Shown here: positions 11,815-21,563 of the stretch, piece by piece
How the letters are laid out: the number at the start of each line of letters is the position of its first letter
Numbering within the stretch: position 1 is the first letter of the stretch
Origin: Pantoea piersonii
GTDB lineage: Bacteria; Pseudomonadota; Gammaproteobacteria; Enterobacterales; Enterobacteriaceae
Assembly: GCF_003612015.1 (NCBI RefSeq)
Contig: NZ_RARB01000005.1
Location: 124,001-188,000 of the forward strand
Direction: 5' to 3'
Length of the DNA: 64,000 nt
Notes under the pieces: model-generated
The model's input: the letters and a program-made list of their open reading frames with translations, nothing else
Databases searched by the model: none
Told to the model about the DNA's origin: nothing
Program-made: the position numbers and the translations under genes

Positions 11815-13359
11815 ATGTCGCTGAAAAAATCTTCATTGCTAGTGTTTTCAATAATGATGATTTTGTTTGTCGTCAGTGTTGGCATCAGCATCTGGATGCT
11901 CGTGCGCAGTAACGAATCACTGAATGCAGTAAACAAAGAGATTCGTGTGGTTCTCTCCGTTATCGATCCCATCAATCACAGTCGTACATTGCGGGTCAGA
12001 TTAATGGAGTATATGGAAGAAATTGATGAAAAAGACGGGCAATTAACGGCCAGTCTTGATGGCGTCAAAGCTGCTGCAGATAAAGCTGATGCGGCCTTTC
12101 AGGCCTATATTCAAGCGCCACGGCTTGAGGGCGAAGAACCGGAAGCAGAGGCCTATCGTCAGGCTTATCTGAACTACCGTAATCAGGGTATTCAGCCGCT
12201 GATAAAGGCTGCAGAAGCCCGCGATCCGGCTCGTTTTAAAAAGCTGCTTCCTAATGTGATATATCTTGATCGGCAGTACGAAATCATACTGGATAAGGTC
12301 CTTGCTCAGCATGAGGCTTACGCTAAAAAGCTAAATGAGGATGCGCAGCGTCACTTTAGTTCGGGCGTAATTATACTGATCCTGATAGGGATTTTGTTTG
12401 GTGTAGTCATTGTCGGTATTTCAATGCTGATGCGCCGTTTTGTACTTTCACCTCTGTTTAGCGCAGTGAAACACTGCAACGCTATTGCTGAAGGCCACCT
12501 GGACATACCCGTCCCAGTAAAACGTAGCTCGCGCAGTGAAATTCAGAGTCTGATGGAGTCTCTGGAGGGAATGCGGGTGTCGCTTACCGGAATTATTATG
12601 CAGGTACGTGATTCTGCACACTCCGTTTCAACTGCTTCCAGCGAGATTGCCGCCGGAAACATCGATCTGGCTTCGCGTACGGAGCAACAGGCGGCTGCGT
12701 TAACAGAAACAGCTGCAAGCATGGAAGAACTTGGCGCAACGGTAAAACAGAATACTGACAATGTTTTCGAAGCCTGTCGCTTAACGGCTGAGGCGGTAGA
12801 CAATGCGGAGAAAGGAGAAAAAGTTTCCCGCGAAGTCATTACTTCAATGGGACTTATCAACTCAAGCTCCAAAAAAATTGAGGACATTATCTCCGTCATT
12901 AACGGCATTGCCTTTCAGACAAATATCCTGGCTTTAAACGCTGCCGTTGAAGCGGCACGGGCGGGAGAACAGGGCCGGGGATTTGCGGTGGTGGCAGGGG
13001 AAGTCCGTAACCTGGCGCAGCGCAGCGCTGTTGCGGCTAAAGAAATTGAAAATCTGATCGCGGAGTCGGTAAATATCATACATACGGGTTCTGAGCAGGT
13101 TAGCCGGACAGGAGAAGCGATGAATGCCATTATCTCTTCTGTCAGCCGCGTTAATGTTCTTATGGAGCATATTTCGACCGCATCTGATGAGCAAAGCCGC
13201 GGTATCGGACAAATTGAACAGGCCGTTACTGAGATGGATTCCGTGACGCAGCAGAACTCGTCACTTGTTCAGGAATCCGCAGCAGCCGCTGCTTCTCTTG
13301 AGGAGCAGGTACAATACCTCACTCATGCCGTTTCAACATTCCGCCTTTCAGGGGCTTAA
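11815..13359 (+). CDS. Methyl-accepting chemotaxis protein
   Basis: 514 residues in standard enteric order. TM1 is about residues 7-30, followed by a periplasmic four-helix bundle of about 150 residues and TM2 about 183-206. A HAMP domain lies about 207-260, then methylation helices with QQAAALTETAASMEE. The highly conserved hairpin tip FQTNILALNAAVEAARAGEQ binds CheA/CheW. The protein ends FRLSGA without the NWETF tail that tethers CheR, so it would depend on other receptors for adaptation. No ligand-binding arginine pattern of Tar or Tsr was recognised; ligand unknown. A sigma-28-like promoter and a strong terminator bracket it as a single-gene unit. Confidence 0.95.
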   Translation: MSLKKSSLLVFSIMMILFVVSVGISIWMLVRSNESLNAVNKEIRVVLSVIDPINHSRTLRVRLMEYMEEIDEKDGQLTASLDGVKAAADKADAAFQAYIQAPRLEGEEPEAEAYRQAYLNYRNQGIQPLIKAAEARDPARFKKLLPNVIYLDRQYEIILDKVLAQHEAYAKKLNEDAQRHFSSGVIILILIGILFGVVIVGISMLMRRFVLSPLFSAVKHCNAIAEGHLDIPVPVKRSSRSEIQSLMESLEGMRVSLTGIIMQVRDSAHSVSTASSEIAAGNIDLASRTEQQAAALTETAASMEELGATVKQNTDNVFEACRLTAEAVDNAEKGEKVSREVITSMGLINSSSKKIEDIISVINGIAFQTNILALNAAVEAARAGEQGRGFAVVAGEVRNLAQRSAVAAKEIENLIAESVNIIHTGSEQVSRTGEAMNAIISSVSRVNVLMEHISTASDEQSRGIGQIEQAVTEMDSVTQQNSSLVQESAAAAASLEEQVQYLTHAVSTFRLSGA

Positions 13360-13381
13360 CGCGGCAGTGAATTGAGACTTA

Positions 13382-13421
13382 TATGGAGGAGCTCAGTTGT
13401 TGCTCCTCCATAATGCTTTTT
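13382..13421 (+). terminator. Rho-independent terminator of the chemoreceptor gene
   Basis: Perfect 11-pair stem TATGGAGGAGC / GCTCCTCCATA with a nine-base loop, followed by ATGCTTTTT. Confidence 0.88.
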
Positions 13422-13854
13422 AGTCCAGGAGAAAGTTTAAATTATCAGCTCTGCGGTTCTTTTAGCCATAAAGGTACCATCAGGTCTTAAGCTAAACAGG
13501 CACTGACTATTCATTATTCCCAGCCGTGTGCGCGATGACAGACTGACTGCTTTTACGTAGGTGAGGCATTTAATGAAACGATTAACTGTACACCCCAAAA
13601 CAGGCAATCATATCTGCTGCAGCACTGATTCGGTGACGTTGACATTGGGTCAAGTAATTAATTTTTATCACGCCTGCCCTGACAGCCATTCCGGTTATAT
13701 CTGATACCAGGCTCACTTGTCTTAAAAATTCACTCATTGTCTGTTGTACTGGTAAAGAGTCTACTGGGAATGCAAGCGGAGTCGTGAGCCAGAGTATGTT
13801 CCATGTGCTTAAATTAACATTTGGTTAAACCCCCATAAAATCATTGAGGTTTGT
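13422..13854. other. Intergenic, nothing recognised
   Basis: Short frames only, none with a ribosome binding site and plausible protein. No repeat copy seen. Confidence 0.45.
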
Positions 13855-14592
13855 ATGCTGATAGCACAGGTTTCCGATATTCATGCCTCACCCGAAAATG
13901 ATCACCTACAGCGATTTGACCGAGTGCTAACATGGCTTACGTATCTACGTCCTGACATTCTTGTGCTTTCTGGTGATTTAACTGATGGGCCGTGGCGTGA
14001 AGGTTATATAAAAATAGCCGCCCGTCTGAAACAACAGAGTTATCCTTCGTTAGTCCTGCCGGGTAATTCAGACGATCGGCATTTGATGCGATCCTTATGG
14101 GGTGAGGACAAATGGTCGCCTGATACGTCCACAGGAGCCCTGCACTTTACCCATGACTTCCGCACCCTGCGATTGATCGGCCTGGATACGACGGTTGATA
14201 AAGAAGATTATGGCAGTGTGGCTGAACATATCGAATGGCTGGATAAACAACTCAGAAACGCTAAGAGCTCTCCGGTGCTGCTGTTTATGCATCATCACGT
14301 ATTTGAAACAGGCATACCGAAACTGGATAAATCAATGTGCAGAGGTTTAGGTCAGCTAGAAGCTTTGATTAAATGCACATCGGCCAGACTGCTGGCCATT
14401 TCTGCTGGGCACGTTCACAGACCCGTCGCAGGTACTTTTGCGCGCATTCCCGCTTATATATGTGGCTCCATCTGCCCGGCCAATCCGCTATGGTTTGGAA
14501 CAAAAAATATTCCTCCGGTGGGTGATTCGCCCGCGTTAATGATTCACCGCTACGCCAGTAGCAATTTAACCAGCCATCATGTATGCGTTTAA
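13855..14592 (+). CDS. Calcineurin-like metallophosphoesterase (CpdA-like)
   Basis: 245 residues. The dinuclear-metal motifs are in order: VSDIH (D-x-H) at residues 7-10, SGDLTD, PGNSDD (an Asn-Ser variant of the usual GNHD), FMHHH and AGHVHRP. This is the layout of class III cyclic-nucleotide phosphodiesterases such as CpdA, which hydrolyses 3',5'-cAMP. The His-to-Ser change in GNHD is found in several family branches and touches the catalytic His, so cAMP activity should not be assumed. It stands alone between unrelated genes. Confidence 0.85.
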   Translation: MLIAQVSDIHASPENDHLQRFDRVLTWLTYLRPDILVLSGDLTDGPWREGYIKIAARLKQQSYPSLVLPGNSDDRHLMRSLWGEDKWSPDTSTGALHFTHDFRTLRLIGLDTTVDKEDYGSVAEHIEWLDKQLRNAKSSPVLLFMHHHVFETGIPKLDKSMCRGLGQLEALIKCTSARLLAISAGHVHRPVAGTFARIPAYICGSICPANPLWFGTKNIPPVGDSPALMIHRYASSNLTSHHVCV

Positions 14593-14675
14593 TGAACAAT
14601 CAAAAATCAGGCGCATCAGGGCAATATTTTAAGAGATGAAAACAGGGTCTTAAAAGATCGCTATGAGCTGGTTAC

Positions 14676-15410
14676 TCATGTCAAATCTGACGCATAAAAA
14701 TCACCATACAACTTGCACGCCAGCTTAGCTGTATCTACCTCCAGACAGACGTCTACATCCTTATCAAAACCGCGCTGTTGAAGCTCAAGCGCTGAGGAGC
14801 ATTCATAGAGCGAGTGTAAATTTTGCTTCTGATGAAGATGCCAGGTAGCAACGGCAGCCTGTGCTTCAGGTGAACACTTCCCGCCCCCCATCACAGCGAT
14901 AATGCCACCAGCAGCCACATAATCCTCAAGGGAAGGACGAAGGCTGCCATCAGGCCATCGTTCTCCACAGGGAATAACAAGGACGCGCTTAAAACCCCTA
15001 CATGCCTTCGCAGTTGCAGACATATTCCTGAAACAGCCGCTAAAAACCTTTACTCCGGCATCCCGCGCCCTGAATGAAATAGCCGAGCCATTAGGAGAGG
15101 GGAGCACCAGACTTTCGCCTTCGCTTATATTCCTTATCGAAACCGGTGACAGGCTGTAACCTTGACCGCTGAATCGCCTGTCTGGGCTGGCCGTCTTCGC
15201 CCCGATTTTCATACCATATTCCAACGCTGATTCGTCTTTCCACGGATAGGGATAAATGCGGGCACCATTATCGATAGCCAGGCTAACGCAAGTTGAAAAG
15301 GATATAACGTCAACGATTACGACACAGTCAGCTTCCCTGGCTAAGTAATCTATGGCAGGTAAGCCCCATTCAAGACGAACCTCGAATCTGTCCTGACTGA
15401 ACCATTCCAT
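14676..15410 (-). CDS. ComB-like protein (2-phosphosulfolactate phosphatase family)
   Basis: 244 residues matching the ComB family throughout. Motifs in order are VVIVDVISFST near residue 30, SPVSI, LVLPSPNGS, GCFRNMSATAKAC and CGERWPDGSLRPSLED. Family members need Mg2+ and remove phosphate from 2-phospho-3-sulfolactate in coenzyme M or sulfolactate synthesis. No sulfolactate genes (ComA, ComC) are present here, so the true substrate in this organism is unknown. It is a single gene pointing away from the acetyltransferase gene, with about 250 bases between. Confidence 0.82.
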   Translation of the reverse strand: MEWFSQDRFEVRLEWGLPAIDYLAREADCVVIVDVISFSTCVSLAIDNGARIYPYPWKDESALEYGMKIGAKTASPDRRFSGQGYSLSPVSIRNISEGESLVLPSPNGSAISFRARDAGVKVFSGCFRNMSATAKACRGFKRVLVIPCGERWPDGSLRPSLEDYVAAGGIIAVMGGGKCSPEAQAAVATWHLHQKQNLHSLYECSSALELQQRGFDKDVDVCLEVDTAKLACKLYGDFYASDLT

Positions 15411-15664
15411 GAAATCTTTCCCGTTACTGGTTTCAGGTGGCTCGAATTTAACATGACTCTGTTACGGAGCATATTTGCATGATCCAAAGCGTCATTGAAC
15501 GCTTTAGACACAAAGTGGAAAGCCAGTTTTATCGCTAACGGTACAGCCCGGAGAGAGCAGAGCGATTCGCTGCGATATATGCTTCCAGACAATGATAAAG
15601 TTAGCTTTTCTGGCTCATTTAAACAGGTAATAAAGTGGACATTTCAGCGATACAGGAATGGCGT

Positions 15665-16096
15665 ATGAATACCTGTCTGGTAAGTACAGACAGAAAAAAG
15701 CTTGATGTGCAGGCTGTTCACCAGTATTTAACGAGGTCCACCTGGGCTAAAGGGATTGATATTGATACCGTCTCTGCATCAATAGAGAACAGCCTTAACT
15801 TTGGTGTTTACCAGAATGAATCTCAGATAGGTTTCGCGCGTCTGATAACGGACTATGCCACCTTTGCTTACCTTTGCGATGTATACATCCTTGAGAAGTA
15901 TCAGGGAGAAGGGCTTGGAAGATGGCTTATGGAGTGTATTCATAACCACCCGGTTTTTGAGAAGCTTCGCAGGATGATGTTGTTCACAACAACCGCACCC
16001 TGGCTTTATGAAAAGTTTGGCTATGAACCCGTTAATCGGGAAAATTATGCATGGACCATCACGCGACCTGATATCTACCTCAATGGGAAAAGGTAA
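15665..16096 (+). CDS. GNAT-family N-acetyltransferase
   Basis: 143 residues from the ATG behind AGGAATGG; a GTG at 15635 would add ten residues without a better site. The GNAT core shows YLCDVYILEKYQGEGLGRWL, including the acetyl-CoA pyrophosphate loop Q-x-E-G-L-G, followed by TAPWLYEKFGYEP. Similar small acetyltransferases act on polyamines, drugs or amino acids; the substrate here cannot be told. The AEC carrier follows on the same strand after about 160 bases. Confidence 0.85.
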   Translation: MNTCLVSTDRKKLDVQAVHQYLTRSTWAKGIDIDTVSASIENSLNFGVYQNESQIGFARLITDYATFAYLCDVYILEKYQGEGLGRWLMECIHNHPVFEKLRRMMLFTTTAPWLYEKFGYEPVNRENYAWTITRPDIYLNGKR

Positions 16097-16254
16097 CTCG
16101 AACATCACATTGTGCGATTGGGGTGCTGGGCTGGCAGTGATGACAGAAAAAGGTTTTTCTCCACCAGTGCCTTCTGGTTCAACGCGCGAGGTGCGAAGAG
16201 CCGGGCTAAACAATGGGCTGTAGCGTTCAGCTCAGCAGATGCAAAGGAAACATC

Positions 16255-17124
16255 GTGACCATTTTCTTTCCCCTTATTTACCTTATGGCAGGCTGGCTTG
16301 TTGGCAAAACCGCGCTGGAGCTTAAAACGGCGGCATCGTGGGTATTAACGCGTATTGCGATACCCATTGTTATCGTATTCAACATATCGACTCGCTTTAG
16401 CAGTATGAGCACCGTCATTATCGCTACGGCAATATGTATGCTTGCCATGCTGGTGGCCTGTCGTTTCATTATGCGCGATCCGGTCAGAAGCTTGTGTTTT
16501 AGCTACCTCAATATCGGATGGCTGGGACTGCCTGTTGGCAGTGCATTATTTGGTAACGACGCCGCGACCATTATTATCGCGGCCTATGTCGGTAGCTCGA
16601 TCGTAGGTAACTCGGTGGGAGCAGGCATGCTTTCAGGGAGCAAATTAAACCTGCTTAAATTGCTCAAGACGCCCCCCGTGCTGGCATTGATTGCAGGTGC
16701 GGCGCTTATTCCTTTCAGCCAGGACGTCACGCGCTGGTGTGCTGGCCTGTATGATATTTCGAAATTTATGATGAGTTTCCTGGGGATGGCGGTGCTGGGT
16801 ATCTGGCTGTCAAAAACAACGCTCTCAGCCAGCGATCTTCGACGGGAGACTGGGCCGTTCCTGATTAAATCTGGCATGATGGCCATACTCATTTCACTGT
16901 TAGTTGGGCTCGCCAGCCTCCTGCATTACAGACTGATAGCCGATAATGCGGCAACGCTCTATCTGTTTTGCCTGCTACCGCCCGCCGCCAATATTATCGT
17001 ACTGGAGACGCACTATCTTGGCACGGGCGAGTCGGCAAAGCTCATCACCTGCGGTACCTGCATCAGTATTATTGCAATAAGCCTCTATGCTGCATTCGTT
17101 CTTGGTTTCAGAGCATGGGGATAG
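16255..17124 (+). CDS. AEC-family transporter (auxin efflux carrier type)
   Basis: 289 residues from a GTG behind GCAAAGGAAA; an ATG at 16213 lacks a ribosome binding site. About ten hydrophobic segments, with the family's broken-helix regions SYLNIGWLGLPVGSALFG and FCLLPPAANIIVLETHYLG. AEC carriers export or exchange small organic acids such as malonate or malate. Gene context (a GNAT before it) does not define the substrate. Confidence 0.85.
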   Translation: MTIFFPLIYLMAGWLVGKTALELKTAASWVLTRIAIPIVIVFNISTRFSSMSTVIIATAICMLAMLVACRFIMRDPVRSLCFSYLNIGWLGLPVGSALFGNDAATIIIAAYVGSSIVGNSVGAGMLSGSKLNLLKLLKTPPVLALIAGAALIPFSQDVTRWCAGLYDISKFMMSFLGMAVLGIWLSKTTLSASDLRRETGPFLIKSGMMAILISLLVGLASLLHYRLIADNAATLYLFCLLPPAANIIVLETHYLGTGESAKLITCGTCISIIAISLYAAFVLGFRAWG

Positions 17125-17314
17125 GGGCTGAAAATTCATGAATAAGAGGGTCTACTCCTGGGCTTTAAAAGCCGGTGTCTGAAACCATGTTGAGACGCAA
17201 CCCCAGACGCCTGTATTTATAGCGGGCATTAATTTTAAGCGTGGATGAGGCCTGTCTTATACATAAAACCAGTTGAGGAAGTAAGCTTTATAAACGTCGG
17301 CCTTGCGTTGCTTA

Positions 17315-17776
17315 TTATCTGAGAAGTTTTTTGAACAGATCCATCAGCACAGGAATCTCATCTGAATTTCCTAATGGCTCAAAAAAATTACTGTCTGTTT
17401 CCTCCACCACCCGTATGGCCGTGGCAGCCAGTTCGCGACCGGTTGCTGTCACTTCAATTACCCTGGCGCGGATATCATGCGGGTGAGCAATGCGTTTAAA
17501 ATGCCCGGCTTTTTCGAGTGTGCGCACGACCTGCGAAATAGTCATCGGATCGCTACCCGTTAGTTGTGACAATTTAGCCTGCGTCAGCGGTTCATCATGT
17601 TGAAACCAGCTGGCTACGGCCAGAGCAACAAACTGCGTATGGGTCAAACCAACACGCTGTAAGGCATGTCGTTGTTCACGCTGCCATGCATTCGAAACAC
17701 GCCAGAGTAAGAAGCCAGGACTGTCATAGGGCCCCTCGAAATCACTTGGCAAAGGTTTGCTCTTTTTAGACTGCAT
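17315..17776 (-). CDS. MarR-family regulator
   Basis: 153 residues. The winged helix runs through LSQLTGSDPMTISQVVRTLEKAGHFKR, followed by the wing HPHDIRARVIEVTATG. It lies one base beyond the SRPBCC gene, so both are read from one promoter. It probably represses that promoter by binding the large inverted repeat at 18223-18265. MarR proteins of this sort answer to small aromatic or oxidising ligands. Confidence 0.9.
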   Translation of the reverse strand: MQSKKSKPLPSDFEGPYDSPGFLLWRVSNAWQREQRHALQRVGLTHTQFVALAVASWFQHDEPLTQAKLSQLTGSDPMTISQVVRTLEKAGHFKRIAHPHDIRARVIEVTATGRELAATAIRVVEETDSNFFEPLGNSDEIPVLMDLFKKLLR

Positions 17777-17777
17777 A

Positions 17778-18206
17778 CTAAACCATCTGATTTGCTAAAT
17801 ATGCCGACAATCCAGCCAGAACTTCCGGGAAATCTTCGCTTGCGGCTTCTCCAGATGCCTGAGCATCAGGACCCTGAGCGCTGATGATATAGGTAATCTG
17901 ACTCTGACCAGCATCTGTGTCCTGCACGCGGTGTTCTACTCTGACCATAGTCTCGCCGAGCCACGTTTCATCAATGAAATACTTGCCTGCAAGGACATCG
18001 ATGAGCTGGCTTCGAATAATGTTGCCGTCGGGTAATTCCATTGAAAACCAGTTCCCGGTGATGAAGTCACCTTCCATCTGAACTGACTTTACGCCCGGGT
18101 TCCAGAGCTTCCAGCGAGTAGTGTCAACGAATGCATTCCAGACCTTCTGCGGCGTGGCATCCATATTCAGCGCATAGGTCTTTTTCCAAAAATTAACGGT
18201 ATCCAT
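17778..18206 (-). CDS. SRPBCC-family (START-like) ligand-binding protein
   Basis: 142 residues. The START/SRPBCC fold is indicated by the N-terminal ALNMDATPQKVWNAFVDTTR and WKLWNPGVKSVQMEGDF, a central antiparallel sheet, and a long C-terminal helix. Such proteins bind hydrophobic small molecules in a deep cavity; some are cyclases, some act on aromatic compounds. Start ATG follows TGGAGTTATCGTT. It is co-transcribed with the MarR gene, suggesting it handles or buffers the regulator's ligand. Confidence 0.82.
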   Translation of the reverse strand: MDTVNFWKKTYALNMDATPQKVWNAFVDTTRWKLWNPGVKSVQMEGDFITGNWFSMELPDGNIIRSQLIDVLAGKYFIDETWLGETMVRVEHRVQDTDAGQSQITYIISAQGPDAQASGEAASEDFPEVLAGLSAYLANQMV

Positions 18207-18222
18207 AACGATAACTCCAGAA

Positions 18223-18265
18223 TGATAATGTAAGTGTACATATTATATGTGTACTTACGTTATCA
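18223..18265. promoter_or_regulatory. 43-base inverted repeat, probable MarR operator
   Basis: Centred on 18244. The left half runs TGATAA, T, GTAAGT, GT, ACATAT and the right half mirrors it as ATATGT, GT, ACTTAC, G, TTATCA; only three pairs mismatch. It sits 17 bases before the SRPBCC start codon, overlapping the expected promoter. The length suggests two adjacent MarR dimer sites. Confidence 0.65.
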
Positions 18266-18368
18266 TAACTTTAGCGGCCGTCAATAAGGAACTTTAGTGG
18301 AAGCATAGACCCATGATGAATTGATGAGGGGGGTACTCTGTTACCGCTGAGGTGAAAGAAGGGGATGG

Positions 18369-18392
18369 GTCCGCTATGAGTGATTAGCGGAC
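18369..18392. repeat. Interspersed TCCGCT/AGCGGA palindrome
   Basis: GTCCGCTA and TAGCGGAC arms are perfect over eight pairs around TGAGTGAT. This is the cleanest copy in the window. Confidence 0.6.
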
Positions 18393-18427
18393 GACAGGTC
18401 TGCAAAAGTACGTAAAGGGAACAATCT

Positions 18428-18637
18428 TTATTTTTTATAGAAGCAAGACAGGCATTCATAGCAAGGCCTTACATCAGCTGACCTTAATTTTGCTACCAAA
18501 AATGCGTCTCTTTCATGGTAAAATGTGCCGAGGAATAATCGCCTGGTCAGGTCAGGTAATAGTTTACAACCTGCTAAATGCATAAAAATAATGTCGCTTA
18601 CTTCGCATTTTTTGGAGAGGTAATATTTTTTACCCAT
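18428..18637 (-). CDS. Small hypothetical protein with C-terminal cysteines
   Basis: 69 residues from an ATG with a strong ribosome binding site (AAAGGACATTAAG). No family recognised. The protein is basic, with cysteines near residues 11 and 24 and a C-terminal cluster CYECLSCF that could bind metal. It has a hydrophobic middle but no clear membrane span. It stands alone in AT-rich surroundings. The good ribosome site is the main argument for a real gene. Confidence 0.5.
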   Translation of the reverse strand: MGKKYYLSKKCEVSDIIFMHLAGCKLLPDLTRRLFLGTFYHERDAFLVAKLRSADVRPCYECLSCFYKK

Positions 18638-18978
18638 CTTAATGTCCTTTATGTGCTCGCCAGAGGTTAGTTAATAAAAAATAATTTTTTATTAGGATGT
18701 TTTTTAAATAAAGCCAGGTTTTTTCATGTCACAACCACACCTTGCAGACCCGCTTAACAGTAGGTCGTGGTTATGAATTACTATTTTTTTATTATATCAA
18801 CCATACATGTACAGGATGAGTTTTAGGTCTTTTCATAAAGCTCCCGGATGCAAAAAAGTCGCCATCAGGCAAGTTATTTTACTGTTAGTGTGATTTTTAA
18901 TCATAACCTGATTCTTTGATTAAAATATCTTTCATTTAAAGTGCAAAAAAGACGCATGCGCCCGCAGTTGACTGAATT
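18638..18978. other. AT-rich intergenic stretch
   Basis: No gene seen. ACAACCAC near 18728 and GTGGTTAT near 18767 form the ends of an imperfect inverted repeat of unknown role. Confidence 0.4.
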
Positions 18979-19305
18979 TCATAGGCAACTTTTCTTACGC
19001 CGGGTTATTGCTGTATGCTTCTTGGTATTAATCCTCCGTCGGGCATATGCTATTACAGTCATCCAGTCTGGATCAGCCGTATTGCGAGAGATGCCATGCA
19101 GGCGGCATAAAAGTTGCGCCCAGCCTTCCACCTCAGATTCAGGTTTACGACGCAGCTGAACTTCGACTATCTTAATAAGCGCATCAACGCTTTCTTTTAT
19201 TTCATTCAGACATTCCCCAGACTGAAAGCCTGCAGCCATTCGCCTTATTTTTAATACATAAAATTCAGTATCAAAGCTTAAAGGTCGCATGCATATCTCT
19301 ACCAT
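18979..19305 (-). CDS. Hypothetical protein
   Basis: 108 residues from the ATG behind TTAAGGCTTGTTA; a second ATG at 19290 (MRPLSFDTEFYVLKIRRM) is an alternative start. No family recognised. The sequence is predicted helical, with an acidic middle ECLNEIKESVDALIKIVEVQ and a very basic tail RRKKSCL. AT-rich, poorly conserved-looking surroundings suggest an acquired gene. Expression is plausible but unproven. Confidence 0.4.
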   Translation of the reverse strand: MVEICMRPLSFDTEFYVLKIRRMAAGFQSGECLNEIKESVDALIKIVEVQLRRKPESEVEGWAQLLCRLHGISRNTADPDWMTVIAYARRRINTKKHTAITRRKKSCL

Positions 19306-20418
19306 TAACAAGCCTTAAAAATTCCCTGCTGATGCGCTTTTAAACATCTAATCCATAACCCTCTTTAATGCATGATGCCCGATTTAAAGACATCGGATCA
19401 CATCAAGCGCAGACAGCATATGTGTTTACTCTGCTGATGCCTGTTAGTTTTACAACACATTAACATGTAAATCAAATACTACTTTAAAAAACCTTAATTC
19501 CTTTCATGTTATTAACCAATTGAAATTAATAAGCTTTAATCCTAATGCGTATGAAATTCAGACAGGATTAAGGATTTTTCCATTTTTTAAGCATTTTCTT
19601 AGCCCCTCTGGCCCTTGCTGCATGTAAGTCGGGCATTCTCCATAGGATGCGCCAGATACACGATATTTTATTAACATTTCTGAAGTGACGCAGAGGTAAG
19701 ACTTCACGACTGACAGCGTTCATTTGAGAGTGTTGTATCCAGAGCGTTCATCGGCAGCAGATTTGTGGGCTCATTAGAGAGGTGTACGGGTTTAAATCTG
19801 GTTGACGTTGAGGTTATCAGGATAAGAGGCCGCGGAGCGGTATAAATCATCGGTAAAAAGTGCAGGTTATAAATGGAGGGTCCTGCGGGGTTATGAGAAT
19901 TAACATCTTTAGATTATCATTTGCCTGATGCGTTCTAAAAAAGATAAGTATATATTCGCGCATCAGAATGGCCGGCCATAAAGATATATTGGCAGCCGTA
20001 TTTAAAAGGGACCCCTTATCTGATATGAGCGGAAGCGAACGTTTTACTTGTTTTTTAACGCCAGCGGCCTTTCCGAGAAATAACAGCGCTACAGATATGC
20101 CGTACAGGGGATTCTTAAAGTTTCAGCAGGTATTTGCCGGTGGTTTAAGTTTTCAGGATGGTATATCACGCCTCTGATGCCCCGTTGCAGGCCTGCTGCC
20201 TCACGGAGTGCCCTAATAATGTGTCTGAAATTTCAGATGCAGCCCGAAAGCCGGTCTTGTGAAATGTCCGGACGGCTTCATCTGTTTTTTTTACTTTTGT
20301 CGGCGCACAGAACTCAGCTATCTGTTTCTGTGCGCCGGATGACTGCCGTGTGAATGGGCAGGACAATCATTACAACTATATTATTTCATGACCCCAGTTT
20401 CCTGGTACAGAACGCTGA
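19306..20418. other. Long intergenic stretch without a convincing gene
   Basis: AT-rich in its first half. Only short frames without ribosome binding sites occur (for example 19968-20177). Near its right end lies the hairpin at 20301-20337. Confidence 0.45.
20301..20337. other. Strong stem-loop downstream of the aldo/keto reductase
   Basis: CGGCGCACAGAA and TTCTGTGCGCCG form a perfect 12-pair stem with a 13-base loop. In the direction of the reductase gene it is followed by an A-rich run, not U-rich, so it is not a classical terminator. It may stabilise a transcript end. Confidence 0.5.
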
Positions 20419-21474
<1,056 letters not shown>

Positions 21475-21563
21475 TCAGGCGAGAGCATGATTTGATGTTA
21501 GCCTGATATATAATGCTCAACAATAACGCTGGAATTTCATGACTTGATGAGAAATACTCACTA

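Noticed and set aside
19968..20177. Open frame of 69 codons
   Set aside because: No ribosome binding site, and the protein is rich in frame-chance residues; likely not a gene.
20166..20366. Leftward frame of 66 codons
   Set aside because: It runs through the perfect stem-loop at 20301-20337 and has no ribosome site.
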